Source: Ignavibacteriota bacterium
Lineage (GTDB): Bacteria; Bacteroidota; Ignavibacteria; UBA10030; SZUA-254
Length of the DNA: 64,000 nucleotides
NCBI GenBank assembly: GCA_025358305.1
Contig: JANYJZ010000003.1
Coordinates: forward strand, 186,001-250,000
Reading direction: 5' to 3'
Every line of letters starts with the position of its first letter. Position 1 is the first letter of the stretch. Shown piece by piece: positions 34,200 to 42,412 of the stretch. Under the pieces are notes generated by a model. That model made no database searches. It was given only the letters and a program-made list of their open reading frames with translations, and was not told the DNA's origin. The position numbers and the translations under genes are program-made.

Positions 34200-35429
34200 A
34201 TGATGCAGGCAGCAACAACCCTTGACCACCGCCAGCTCTACCGGCTCCCATGGACGCTTCCGGACAATGCGATCTCATGGCTGGAACCCACCTCCGCGTG
34301 CAATCTCGCCTGCGACGGGTGCTACCGGGAGAACATCCCGAGCAGCCACAAGTCGCTCGACGTCGTCAGAACGGAGCTCGAGACCTTTAAACGCCTCAGG
34401 AACTCCGACGGGATCTCCATCGCCGGCGGCGATCCGCTCATGCACCCCAAGATCGTCGACATCGTCAAGATCGTAGCGGAGCTGGGGATGAAGCCGATCA
34501 TCAACACGAACGGCGGGCTCCTCACCGAAGAACTCCTGAGGGATCTCAAGCGGGCCGGCGTCTACGGGTTCACCTTCCACATCGACAGCAAGCAGGGGCG
34601 CCCGAAGTGGAAGGATTCGAACGAGGTCGAGCTCAACGATCTTCGGCTCCACTACGCCGAGATGCTCGCGCGCGTCGGCGGAATCTCCTGCGCGTTCAAT
34701 TCCACCGTGTACGACGACACGCTGAAGTACATCCCCGAGCTCGTCGAGTGGGCGGGGAAGCACATCGACATCGTCCACGTCATGGTCTTCATCCTCTACC
34801 GGGCGGCGGTCCCCCAGCTCCCGTTCGACTGGTACGCCGGCGGCAAGAAAGTCGACATGGACCCCCTCGTCTATTCGGAGGACAGGGAGCGCAAGGTGGA
34901 CCTCAAGGCGCCGGATGCGGTCGCCGAGATCCGCAAGCGCTATCCCGACTTCATGCCCGCGGCATACCTCAACGGCACCGAGAAGGCCGATTCGTTCAAG
35001 TGGCTCCTCACCGGCAAGATCGGAACGAAGAAGCGGACGTACGGATATGTCGGCGCGAAGTTCCTCGAGGCGATGCAGACCGCACACCACTTGTTCAAGG
35101 GCCGGTACCTCGCGTACGCCAAGCCGTCCTTGACGAGCCTCGGCAGGAGCATGATGCTTTTTGGATTCATCGATCCGCCGATGCGCAAAGTGGCGAAGGA
35201 ATACCTCAAATCGATCTTCTTCCGTCCCTCGGAGGCATTCCGCTCCATCCACTACCAGTCGATCATGATCATCCAGCCGGTCGACTTCCTCCCGAACGGC
35301 GCACAGAACATGTGCGACGGCTGCCCGGACATCACGCTCTGGAACGGCGAGCTCGTCTGGTCCTGCAGGATGGAAGAACTCAAACAATTTGGCTGCTGGG
35401 TCAGGACCGTTCCCTGTTCCGGCCGATAG
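34200..35429 (+). CDS. radical SAM protein with C-terminal cysteine cluster
   Basis: 409 residues. The radical SAM motif is CNLACDGCY, followed by SIAGGDPLMHP (GGE-like) and the INTNGGLL strand. A C-terminal set of cysteines (MCDGCPDITLW, VWSCRMEE, FGCWVRTVPC) could hold an auxiliary cluster as in SPASM-like enzymes. No close family is recognised. AGAGGAAA precedes the ATG and the gene lies 23 bases after ptb, so it ends the nfn-buk-ptb operon, closed by the terminator at 35495. The product modified is unknown. Confidence 0.75.
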   Translation: MMQAATTLDHRQLYRLPWTLPDNAISWLEPTSACNLACDGCYRENIPSSHKSLDVVRTELETFKRLRNSDGISIAGGDPLMHPKIVDIVKIVAELGMKPIINTNGGLLTEELLRDLKRAGVYGFTFHIDSKQGRPKWKDSNEVELNDLRLHYAEMLARVGGISCAFNSTVYDDTLKYIPELVEWAGKHIDIVHVMVFILYRAAVPQLPFDWYAGGKKVDMDPLVYSEDRERKVDLKAPDAVAEIRKRYPDFMPAAYLNGTEKADSFKWLLTGKIGTKKRTYGYVGAKFLEAMQTAHHLFKGRYLAYAKPSLTSLGRSMMLFGFIDPPMRKVAKEYLKSIFFRPSEAFRSIHYQSIMIIQPVDFLPNGAQNMCDGCPDITLWNGELVWSCRMEELKQFGCWVRTVPCSGR

Positions 35430-35494
35430 ATTCGTTTCACCCGATCCACCCTCACATAGACGCCACGTAACACTCCAACCGCACGAGAACTAAG

Positions 35495-35529
35495 GCGCCC
35501 CGGCTCTCTACAGCCGGGGCGCTTTTTTT
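35495..35529 (+). terminator. strong rho-independent terminator
   Basis: Stem GCGCCCCGGCT (35495-35505) with AGCCGGGGCGC (35512-35522), 6-base loop, then TTTTTTT. Closes the operon 29601-35429. Confidence 0.9.
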
Positions 35530-35558
35530 GAAAATACCCCCACCGTTTCGTATATTCG
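35528..35558 (+). promoter_or_regulatory. Bacteroidota-type promoter of the MFS gene
   Basis: TTG (35528-35530), 20-base spacer, TATATTCG (35551-35558). It begins in the T run of the preceding terminator. Confidence 0.55.
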
Positions 35559-35581
35559 TGCATGATCGTTTCATTCCTTGC

Positions 35582-36919
35582 ATGACGGCCGGACCGACAC
35601 CGCCTGGCGAACGAAAGGGCCTCGCGCTCATCTTCCGGACCCTGCGTTACCGGAACTTCCGCCTGTTCTTCGGCGGCCAGATGCTCTCTCTCATCGGAAC
35701 CTGGATGCAGCAGATCGCCATCACCTGGCTCGTCTACCGCCTGACGGGGTCGGCGCTGCTCCTCGGGATCGTCGGTTTCGCCACACAGCTCCCCACGTTC
35801 CTCCTCAGCCCGTTCGCCGGGGTGATCGCGGATCGGTACAACCGCCATCGGATACTCGTCCTCACCCAGAGCGTCGCGATGGCGCAGGCGTTCCTCCTCG
35901 CGATCCTGACGCTCACCGGTCACATCGAGGTCTGGAGCATCATCGCCTTGAGCGCGGTCCTCGGCCTTATCAATGCGTTCGACATCCCGACGAGGCAGTC
36001 CTTCGTCCTTGATATGATCGAGAACCGGGAGGACCTCCCGAACGCGATCGCCCTCAATTCATCGATGTTCAACGCCGCTCGGCTCATCGGGCCTTCGATC
36101 GCGGGGGTCCTGCTGGCGGCCATCGGCGAGGGGATGTGCTTCCTCGTCAACGCGGTGAGCTTCATCGCCGTCATCGCCGCGCTCCTTGCCATGAAACTCC
36201 CGCCGCAAAAGCCGTCGCAGCAGACCGGCGGGGTCCTCCAAGGGTTCAAGGAAGGCCTCGCGTATGTGAAAGGGTTTGCCCCCATACGGCACATCCTTCT
36301 CCTGGTGGCGATGGTGAGCGGGCTTGGGCTGCCCGCGTTCGTCCTCATGCCGGTCTACGCGAAGGACATCTTCGGCGGAGGGCCGCATACGCTCGGGTTT
36401 CTCATGGGCGCCATCGGCGTCGGAGCGCTTTCGGGAGCCATCACCCTCGCATCACGCAAGAGCGTTCTCGGACTGGCGCGGTGGATCTCTCTCGGGACGA
36501 CGATCTTCGCGTCCGGCCTCATCGCCTTCGCTTACTCGAAGATCCTCCTTCTGTCGGTCGTGCTCCTCTTCGCGATCGGCTTCGGGATGATGGTGCTCCT
36601 CGCCTCGTGCAATACCATCCTCCAGACCGTCACGGACGACGATAAGCGGGGCCGCGTCATGAGCTTCTACACGATGGCATTCATGGGGATGATGCCGTTC
36701 GGCAGCCTCCTGGCCGGATCGGCCGCGAGCGTCATCGGCACTCCTATGACGGTGATGATCAGCGGCATCGTCTGCGCACTGGGTGCGCTCCTGTTCGCGA
36801 TACAGCTCCCCGCGCTCCGCGCGAAGATACGACCAGTGTATCAGCAGAAAGGGATCATACGTGAAGTGTCGACGGGCATTCAATCGGCCGCGGAGCTCAC
36901 TGCAACGGAAAATACGTAG
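35582..36919 (+). CDS. MFS transporter (EntS/MFS_3-like exporter)
   Basis: 445 residues, about 12 helices. The N-terminal FRTLRYRNFRLFFGGQMLSL and WMQQIAITWLVYRLTGSALLLG blocks and the A motif ADRYNRHRI are typical of MFS_3 proteins such as EntS that export siderophores or drugs. The ATG at 35582 is chosen because the promoter at 35528-35558 lies inside any longer reading. No clear ribosome site precedes it. The GNAT gene starts 9 bases after it. Substrate unknown. Confidence 0.85.
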   Translation: MTAGPTPPGERKGLALIFRTLRYRNFRLFFGGQMLSLIGTWMQQIAITWLVYRLTGSALLLGIVGFATQLPTFLLSPFAGVIADRYNRHRILVLTQSVAMAQAFLLAILTLTGHIEVWSIIALSAVLGLINAFDIPTRQSFVLDMIENREDLPNAIALNSSMFNAARLIGPSIAGVLLAAIGEGMCFLVNAVSFIAVIAALLAMKLPPQKPSQQTGGVLQGFKEGLAYVKGFAPIRHILLLVAMVSGLGLPAFVLMPVYAKDIFGGGPHTLGFLMGAIGVGALSGAITLASRKSVLGLARWISLGTTIFASGLIAFAYSKILLLSVVLLFAIGFGMMVLLASCNTILQTVTDDDKRGRVMSFYTMAFMGMMPFGSLLAGSAASVIGTPMTVMISGIVCALGALLFAIQLPALRAKIRPVYQQKGIIREVSTGIQSAAELTATENT

Positions 36920-36928
36920 ACCCGCCCT

Positions 36929-37369
36929 ATGGACGCGTCCGGAGTGACATTACGCCCAGCCCGCACGGGAGATGCCGGTGACCTTGCACGCCTCGCGTCA
37001 CAGCTCGGGTATCCTGCTTCGCCGGATGACGTCCTGGAGCGCCTCCAGCTCATCGGCACGAGGTCCGGCCACGAGGTCATCGTGGCGGCGGACCGGGACG
37101 TCGTCGTCGGATGGATTCATCTTCTCTGCGACATCCATCTGGAGTCGGGGGAGTTCGTCGAGATCGTGGGACTTGTCGTGGATGAAGCGCGCCGGGGGAA
37201 AGGGGTGGGGGGAGCGCTCCTTGCGGCTGCAGAGGAGTGGGCGCGGCTCCGAGGATTTGCGTCCATCCGGCTCAGAACGAACGTCGTGAGGAACGAGGCG
37301 CACGCGTTCTACGAGCGTGCCGGTTACACCGTCCGGAAAGAACAAAAGGTCTTCATGAAGTCGTTCTGA
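36929..37369 (+). CDS. GNAT family N-acetyltransferase
   Basis: 146 residues. The acetyl-CoA binding motif is VDEARRGKGVGGALLAAAEE, with the usual preceding strand EIVGLVV and a closing HAFYERAGYTV block. It would acetylate an amine of a small molecule or protein; the substrate is not predictable. It follows the MFS gene by 9 bases, so it may share its function, for example modifying the exported compound. Confidence 0.85.
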   Translation: MDASGVTLRPARTGDAGDLARLASQLGYPASPDDVLERLQLIGTRSGHEVIVAADRDVVVGWIHLLCDIHLESGEFVEIVGLVVDEARRGKGVGGALLAAAEEWARLRGFASIRLRTNVVRNEAHAFYERAGYTVRKEQKVFMKSF

Positions 37370-37460
37370 TTCACCTCTCCGGCAACTCCGCGGTCGTCGC
37401 ATACATAGGCGTCCAGCAACGACCGGAGGAATTATTCCCGAAAAAGTCGTATCTTTTCCT

Positions 37461-38108
37461 ATGAGAATCTCCATCGCAGTACTTCTTTTCGGCCTTGCCG
37501 GACTGGGTCTCTACGAGATGCAGTCGCGGCCTCCGCATCCTTCCACGACCGGAACAACCTCAATGACCACAGCAACACTCGACACTGCAACGCTCGCCTC
37601 CGGATGCTTCTGGTGCGTCGAAGCGGTATTCCAGAACCTACGCGGCGTGACGAGCGTCGTTTCCGGCTACTCCGGCGGCGCTGTCGAGAACCCGTCGTAC
37701 GCGGCGGTTTGCACCGGGACCACGGGGCATGCAGAAGCGTGCCAGATCATCTACGACCCGAGTGTGGTGCCGTTCACCGAATTGTTGGAGGTGTTCTGGA
37801 AGACCCACGACCCGACGACGCTCGACCGGCAGGGGACTGACGTTGGCACGCAGTACCGGTCGGCCATCTTCTATCACAGCGAGGAGCAGCGGAAGGAAGC
37901 GGAGGCGTACAAGAAGCAGCTCAATGCGTCGGGGACGTTCGCCGCGCCGATCGTCACGGAGATCGCCCCGTTCAAAAACTTCTACGCGGCGGAGGACTAT
38001 CACCAGAATTACTTCAACGAGAACGGTGCCCAGCCGTATTGTCAGTTCGTCATCCGGCCGAAGGTGGAAAAATTCAAGAAGCTCTTCGGGGACAAGCTGA
38101 AGAAGTAG
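37461..38108 (+). CDS. msrA: exported peptide-methionine (S)-S-oxide reductase
   Basis: 215 residues. Catalytic motif GCFWCVEAVFQ, then GVTSVVSGYSGG, FWKTHDPTTLDRQGTDVGTQYRS and EDYHQNYF are the MsrA hallmarks. An N-terminal hydrophobic segment (ISIAVLLFGLAGLGLYEM) precedes the domain, so the enzyme is probably exported or membrane-anchored and repairs oxidised Met in envelope proteins. A weak TATCTTTT box lies just before the ATG. It converges with the hemerythrin gene, with a 38-base palindrome between the two coding cores. Confidence 0.93.
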   Translation: MRISIAVLLFGLAGLGLYEMQSRPPHPSTTGTTSMTTATLDTATLASGCFWCVEAVFQNLRGVTSVVSGYSGGAVENPSYAAVCTGTTGHAEACQIIYDPSVVPFTELLEVFWKTHDPTTLDRQGTDVGTQYRSAIFYHSEEQRKEAEAYKKQLNASGTFAAPIVTEIAPFKNFYAAEDYHQNYFNENGAQPYCQFVIRPKVEKFKKLFGDKLKK

Positions 38109-38114
38109 GCCCGA

Positions 38115-38663
38115 TCACTTGCATCGGCACAGCAGCGCCCCTCGGCGATCGCCGAGGGGCGCTGCTGCGGCCTTCCCATACGTGCCGGCGATCGTCGGCG
38201 GAGTATCCATGTACCTCTCCTCGGCGAGCTGTTCCATGCTCTTGAACACGTGGCTCATCTCGTCCCCTCCGAGGCTCAGGTCGATCGCCGGGTAGAGGAT
38301 CTCTTCCTCTCTTCTGTTGTGCGCGGAGAGCGCTTCAAGGAGCTTCTTCTCCGCCTCGTTCGTCTCGGCGTTCCGAAGCTGCACCTGGTCGTACATCTCC
38401 TCGAGATACGCCTTGATGACCCGGTGCTCCATCCGCATCACCTGCGTCGGGCCTCCGGCCGTCGTTCCGGTCTTCCGCTCAAAAAGCGGGAAGAGAATCT
38501 CCTCCTCCCAGATGATGTGCCGCAGCAGCCCCGACTTGAACTGCCGGAAATAGTTCCCCGCCATCGTGTAGTCTGACCCCTTGAACCTCATGTACGTCCG
38601 AAAGAGCTCGTCGAGCCTATCGTGGTCGCTCTCGTAGAAGTGTGTGATCGTATCCTGTGCCAT
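38115..38663 (-). CDS. hemerythrin HHE-domain protein
   Basis: 182 residues. A four-helix hemerythrin-like domain with the ligand blocks HFYESDHDRLDELF, HIIWEEEILFP, MRMEHRVIKAYLEE and SAHNRREEEILYP binds a di-iron site; such proteins handle oxygen, NO or iron repair. The C-terminal tail (about 20 residues, GKAAAAPLGDRRGALLCRCK) is encoded by the palindrome at 38130 and is probably not functional. ATG at 38663 has GGGGGGA upstream; a TTG at 38672 is an alternative. It is the second gene of the operon with the NapH-like ferredoxin. Confidence 0.88.
   Translation of the reverse strand: MAQDTITHFYESDHDRLDELFRTYMRFKGSDYTMAGNYFRQFKSGLLRHIIWEEEILFPLFERKTGTTAGGPTQVMRMEHRVIKAYLEEMYDQVQLRNAETNEAEKKLLEALSAHNRREEEILYPAIDLSLGGDEMSHVFKSMEQLAEERYMDTPPTIAGTYGKAAAAPLGDRRGALLCRCK
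38130..38167. repeat. 38-base perfect palindrome
   Basis: CAGCAGCGCCCCTCGGCGA followed at once by its exact reverse complement, with no spacer. It lies 22 bases past the msrA stop and inside the 3' end of the convergent hemerythrin gene. Likely a two-way terminator, though no T run follows. Confidence 0.7.
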
Positions 38664-38687
38664 GGTCGTCAATCCCCCCTGATGCTC

Positions 38688-39932
38688 TTACGGCTGCGCG
38701 CCGGGCTCTCCGGCGTCATATTTCGGTACCGATCCCCGGTTGTGCTGGTACAACGGGGAATCGAGCTGCTGGAAGTGCTGGAGATACTCCTTCTGCGAAA
38801 TGGCGTTCTGCCAGTGTCCTGTGAGGACCGCGAGGCCGGTGATACCGACGAAGATGCCGACGACGAGGCTCCCCACGACCCAGTTCGGAACTCGCGTGTT
38901 CGTGACGGCCACGCGGATGTCGAGCGTGTCCTTTACTGGGCAGGCTTCGACGCACTGGAGGCAGTTCATGCACTCGTCGCTCCAGACCCTCGTCGCCGTA
39001 TGGACCTTGATGTTTGACGGGCAGGCCTTCGTGCAGAGCTCACAGTCGATGCAAGTCGAGGCGTTGCGGGTCACCTTGAGCGGGCTGAGCCAGCTCGCCG
39101 CGCCGAGGAGCGCGCCGTAGGGACAGAGGTAGCGGCACCAGAAGTTCTTCACGAATACCGAGAGGAGCATGAAAATGATGATCGTCCAAAGGGCGAACGT
39201 ACCGATGTTCGCGAAGAAGAGGAACATCTTGATGTCCGCCACCTTGTTGTACGGGCTGTAGATGAAGGCCTTCAGGTCCGGGACGTCCATCTGCAAAATG
39301 GAAAGGCCAAAGAAAAGGAAGAGGAGGTACTTCAGCGACCGAAGCGGGTAGTCGAGCCACCGCGAAGGCGTGAGGTTCCTTCCGAAGACCTTCTTCCCGA
39401 ACATCCAGAGCGCCTCGCTCAGGGTGCCGACCGGACAGAGCCAGCTGCAGAATGCCTTCTTCAGCAGTACGCTCATCGCGAGCACGCCGACGAGGATGAA
39501 GAGTCCCGATGGGTGGACGGTGTTGATGACGCCGGTGAGAAGCCAGTACTTGAGGCTCATGAGGGCGCTGATGGGGAGAAATCCTTCTGCGCCGGGCGGG
39601 CGCGGAACGAATGCTGCTTGGCCTTCTGACGATCCCCAGCGTGCGAAGAGGGAGAACTCGATGCCGATCCAGATGCAGAGGAGGACGAATGCGCTCTGGA
39701 CCGTCGAGCGGAAGAACTGGGAGTCCTCCTTCAAGCGCAGGAGGAGCCGCCGGTACCACGACGTTTTCTGAGGGTAGACCGGCCTTGGCTTGCGAAGCCG
39801 CGGATCGAGCTTTTTAACCGTCAGCCGGCGCCCTGCGGCAGCAGCAGGCGCCCGTCCGGTCACCTCCGGAAGCTCTTCTTTCGGAAGGAGGTCATTCTCA
39901 CAATTAAGACAATCCGCGTCTGAGTTTTTCAT
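38688..39932 (-). CDS. NapH/CcoG-like polyferredoxin membrane protein
   Basis: 414 residues. About five helices carry the CxxxCP motifs FCSWLCPVG and FWCRYLCPYG, followed by two cytoplasmic [4Fe-4S] sites (CIDCELCTKACP and CMNCLQCVEACP) and a last helix. N-terminal CLNCEN may form a further metal site. Members pass electrons between quinol and Fe-S partners (NapH, CcoG, NosR groups). A sigma54-like promoter and a palindrome lie upstream (40008-40035). The partner is unknown; the hemerythrin encoded 24 bases later may be one. Confidence 0.85.
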   Translation of the reverse strand: MKNSDADCLNCENDLLPKEELPEVTGRAPAAAAGRRLTVKKLDPRLRKPRPVYPQKTSWYRRLLLRLKEDSQFFRSTVQSAFVLLCIWIGIEFSLFARWGSSEGQAAFVPRPPGAEGFLPISALMSLKYWLLTGVINTVHPSGLFILVGVLAMSVLLKKAFCSWLCPVGTLSEALWMFGKKVFGRNLTPSRWLDYPLRSLKYLLFLFFGLSILQMDVPDLKAFIYSPYNKVADIKMFLFFANIGTFALWTIIIFMLLSVFVKNFWCRYLCPYGALLGAASWLSPLKVTRNASTCIDCELCTKACPSNIKVHTATRVWSDECMNCLQCVEACPVKDTLDIRVAVTNTRVPNWVVGSLVVGIFVGITGLAVLTGHWQNAISQKEYLQHFQQLDSPLYQHNRGSVPKYDAGEPGAQP

Positions 39933-40007
39933 GGCTGATACGATCTGGTCCTGGTGTCCGTTCGTTTGGCTCCGTTTTCACTCTTTTCAAGGAGTTGACG
40001 CTCCTTC

Positions 40008-40019
40008 CTCTATATAGAG
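40008..40019. promoter_or_regulatory. palindromic operator candidate
   Basis: CTCTATATAGAG, perfect 12-base palindrome, centred 7.5 bases past the -12 element of the minus-strand promoter. Outer arms GGAGTTGA (39991-39998) and TCAACTCC (40021-40028) form a second inverted repeat. A possible site for the Rrf2 regulator encoded next door. Confidence 0.55.
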
Positions 40020-40020
40020 T

Positions 40021-40035
40021 TCAACTCCCGTGCCA
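40021..40035 (-). promoter_or_regulatory. sigma54-like promoter of the NapH-like/hemerythrin operon
   Basis: On the minus strand: TGGCACG-N4-TTGA. Perfect -24 block; the -12 block ends in A rather than C. Predicted start near 40009, 77 bases before the gene. Confidence 0.6.
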
Positions 40036-40071
40036 AATCGGACTAGAACATCTGCAAATCAGCCCGTATTC

Positions 40072-40503
40072 CTACAGAATAAACTGCGGTTTCTTCGTTT
40101 CACGGGCCATTTGACCGATGCTCTTCGATGCGAGCATGTTTACCGTCGTATCGCGGAAGACCTTCCAGTGGTCGTGGAGGACGCAGGGGTTGTTCTCATC
40201 GCACTTTTCAAATCCGAGAACGCAGTTGTGGATAAAACCGTCGCCGTCGACCGCCTCAATGATCTGGAGAAGGGTGATCTCGTGGGGTGCGCGGGTGAGC
40301 GTGAACCCTCCCTTGACCCCCTTCTGCGATTCGAGAAGGCCTTTCCGGGTGAGGTCCTGGAGGATCTTCGCGAGGAACGGATGCGGGATCGACAGCTGCT
40401 GCGTCAATTCCCGGATCGAGAGCTTCGCGTGGTCGTCGTTGAGAGAGAGGTACATGACCGCCTGGATGGCGTACTCGCAACGTCTGCTGAAGAGGATGCT
40501 CAT
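40072..40503 (-). CDS. Rrf2-family Fe-S transcriptional regulator (IscR/NsrR-like)
   Basis: 143 residues. N-terminal winged helix (SRRCEYAIQAVMYLS, KLSIRELTQQLSIPHPFLAKILQDLTRKGLL, GVKGGFTL) then the cluster loop with C94, C101, C107 and H110 (spacing C-x6-C-x5-C-xx-H), the ligand set of Fe-S Rrf2 proteins. Such regulators sense NO, oxygen or Fe-S status. ATG 40503 has GGAG upstream and overlaps the archaemetzincin stop (ATGA). The adjacent hemerythrin operon, with a palindrome in its promoter, is the natural target; NsrR controls hemerythrin-like genes in other bacteria. Confidence 0.88.
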   Translation of the reverse strand: MSILFSRRCEYAIQAVMYLSLNDDHAKLSIRELTQQLSIPHPFLAKILQDLTRKGLLESQKGVKGGFTLTRAPHEITLLQIIEAVDGDGFIHNCVLGFEKCDENNPCVLHDHWKVFRDTTVNMLASKSIGQMARETKKPQFIL

Positions 40504-41072
40504 AATGATGCTCCTATGTGTGAAGTGATGGTGTTGTCTGCTGCATTTCGTTGCGCAAGGAGCCCCCTGCACTCAGGGCAGGGTTCCGCGCGTTTGAGGT
40601 CGATTTCCCCGACGTACGTCGAGGACCGCATGACGCATTCGAACTGGCGGCAATGGTAGAGCCCGAACGTATGTCCCAGTTCATGGACGATCTCCTTTTC
40701 CAACCGCCGGTGCAACGCCGTGTCGTCCGACGGCATCCCGTAGAACTCGTTCGACAGCCGCCGGAGCGACACGATGGACACGGTTCCGTCGAACTGCGCC
40801 TCCCCGAAGACGAACGTGAGGACCGGGATGAACAGGTCGACGTCCACGACGGCGATGCACTTCTCCTCCGGCGAGGAGCGCTCGAGAAGCTGCGCCAGGA
40901 GCGCCGTCGAATGGTGCTGGCCGCGCGACGCGTCGAACGCGGACGGGAGGTCGATATCGGCCGCATCGCACCTCACCGGCAGCTGGAAGATTTCCCGGAC
41001 GACCGCCGAGATCCTGGCGAGATCCTGCGGCTGGAGCGACGACGCATTGAGAATATGGACGCCTTTCGTCAC
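40500..41072 (-). CDS. amzA: archaemetzincin-family zinc metalloprotease
   Basis: 190 residues. The signature HELGHTFGLYHC is followed by x4-C-x-M and PCPEC, that is HExxHxxGxxHC-x4-C-x-M-x16-CxxC, diagnostic of archaemetzincins with a catalytic and a structural zinc. No signal peptide, so it acts in the cytoplasm. Physiological substrates of the family are unknown. It is wedged between a sigma54 response regulator and an Rrf2 regulator with 4-base ATGA overlaps on both sides, which suggests a role in the same signalling pathway, perhaps regulated proteolysis. That link is inference. Confidence 0.9.
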   Translation of the reverse strand: MTKGVHILNASSLQPQDLARISAVVREIFQLPVRCDAADIDLPSAFDASRGQHHSTALLAQLLERSSPEEKCIAVVDVDLFIPVLTFVFGEAQFDGTVSIVSLRRLSNEFYGMPSDDTALHRRLEKEIVHELGHTFGLYHCRQFECVMRSSTYVGEIDLKRAEPCPECRGLLAQRNAADNTITSHIGASL

Positions 41073-42412
41073 GCCGGCTTCTGGAGGCCATACTTCTCTA
41101 TTTTATGGTAGAGGGTCACACGGTCGATCCCGAGGACCTCCGCCGATCGCGATATGTTCCAGTGATGTTCCTCGAGCGTCTCCTCGATGCATGCCCTCTC
41201 CGTCGCCGCGAGCGAGCCGCCGTTGTGCTTCTTCTTCTCGCCGAGTTGGAATGGGAGGTCGCCGAGCTTGATGACGGGGGGAGAGCCGACGACGGTCGCC
41301 CGCTCGATGGCGTTCTCCAGTTCCCGGACGTTCCCGGGCCAGTTGTGCCGGATGAGCGCGTCCATCGCTTCGGCCGCGATGCCGGTCATCTTCTTCCCCA
41401 TGGCGAGAGCGTACTTCCGCATGAAGTAGTTCGCGATGAGGGGGATGTCCGATTTGCGCTCCCGCAATGGCGGGATCGAGACGGTGAAGACGTTGATGCG
41501 GTAGTAGAGGTCCTCCCGGAACGTCCCGTCGACGATCGCCTTCTCGAGGTCCTTGTTCGTCGCGCAGATGACTCGGAAGTCGACGGTGATCGTCTCGTTC
41601 CCCCCGACGCGCGTGAACTGCTTCGTGTCGAGGGCGCGCAGGAGGTCGATCTGGGTCTTCATGGCGATGGTGCCGATCTCGTCGAGGAAGAGCGTCCCGC
41701 CGTCGGCAAGTTCGAGCTTTCCCTTGCGGCGGTACTGGGCGCCGGTGAACGAGCCCCGCTCGTGCCCGAAGAGCTCGCTCTCGAGAAGACCCTCCGGCAA
41801 CGCGCCGCAGTTGACGGTGACGATGGGGAAGAACCGTCGCTGGCTGTTCCCGTGGATCGCCCGCGCGATGAGCTCCTTCCCCGTGCCGCTCTCGCCCCGG
41901 ATCATGACGGTCGTGTCGGTCGGGGCGACGGTCTGGATGAGATCGTACACCTTCTTCATCTGCGGGGAATCGCCGATGATGTCGTCGACCTTGAAGAACT
42001 CCGTGATGGACTCCTTGAGTTTCACGTTCTCGCCGAGGAGCGATCGGTGCTTCAGAGCGTTCTGGACGAGATGCGACAGGTGGTCGGGGTCGACCGGCTT
42101 GGTGACGTAATCGAACGCGCCGCGCTTCAGGGCTTGGACGGCGGTTTCGATGGTGGCGTGGGCGGTGATGAAGATGATCGTCGCGCTCGGGTCGATCTCC
42201 ATGATGCGCTGCTGGAGCTCGATGCCGTCCATGCCGGGCATCTTCATGTCGAGGAGAATGATGTCCCACTTGCACGCCTGAAGCTGCCTGAGCGCCTCGG
42301 CGGCGTTCTCCGCCGTGCCCGTGATCATGCCGTCCTCGTGGAACCATTTCGAGAGGGAGTCCCGGACGATCAGTTCGTCGTCGACGATCAAGAGTGAATG
42401 CTGTGCGTTCAT
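41069..42412 (-). CDS. sigma54-dependent response regulator (NtrC family)
   Basis: 447 residues: receiver (LLIVDDE, phosphoacceptor in DIILLDMKMPG, KPVD), AAA+ domain (Walker A GESGTGKE, sigma54 loop GSFTGA, Walker [11 protein letters not shown], arginine finger region REDLYYRINV) and a Fis-type helix-turn-helix (HHWNISRSAEVLGIDRVTLYHKI). It activates sigma54 promoters when phosphorylated by the kinase encoded just upstream (4-base overlap). Candidate targets are the sigma54-type promoters in this window, including its own at 44068-44082. Confidence 0.95.
   Translation of the reverse strand: MNAQHSLLIVDDELIVRDSLSKWFHEDGMITGTAENAAEALRQLQACKWDIILLDMKMPGMDGIELQQRIMEIDPSATIIFITAHATIETAVQALKRGAFDYVTKPVDPDHLSHLVQNALKHRSLLGENVKLKESITEFFKVDDIIGDSPQMKKVYDLIQTVAPTDTTVMIRGESGTGKELIARAIHGNSQRRFFPIVTVNCGALPEGLLESELFGHERGSFTGAQYRRKGKLELADGGTLFLDEIGTIAMKTQIDLLRALDTKQFTRVGGNETITVDFRVICATNKDLEKAIVDGTFREDLYYRINVFTVSIPPLRERKSDIPLIANYFMRKYALAMGKKMTGIAAEAMDALIRHNWPGNVRELENAIERATVVGSPPVIKLGDLPFQLGEKKKHNGGSLAATERACIEETLEEHHWNISRSAEVLGIDRVTLYHKIEKYGLQKPA

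Noticed and set aside
32350-34278. 642-codon open frame antisense to buk and ptb
   Set aside because: Antisense shadow of two well-recognised enzymes; composition not protein-like.
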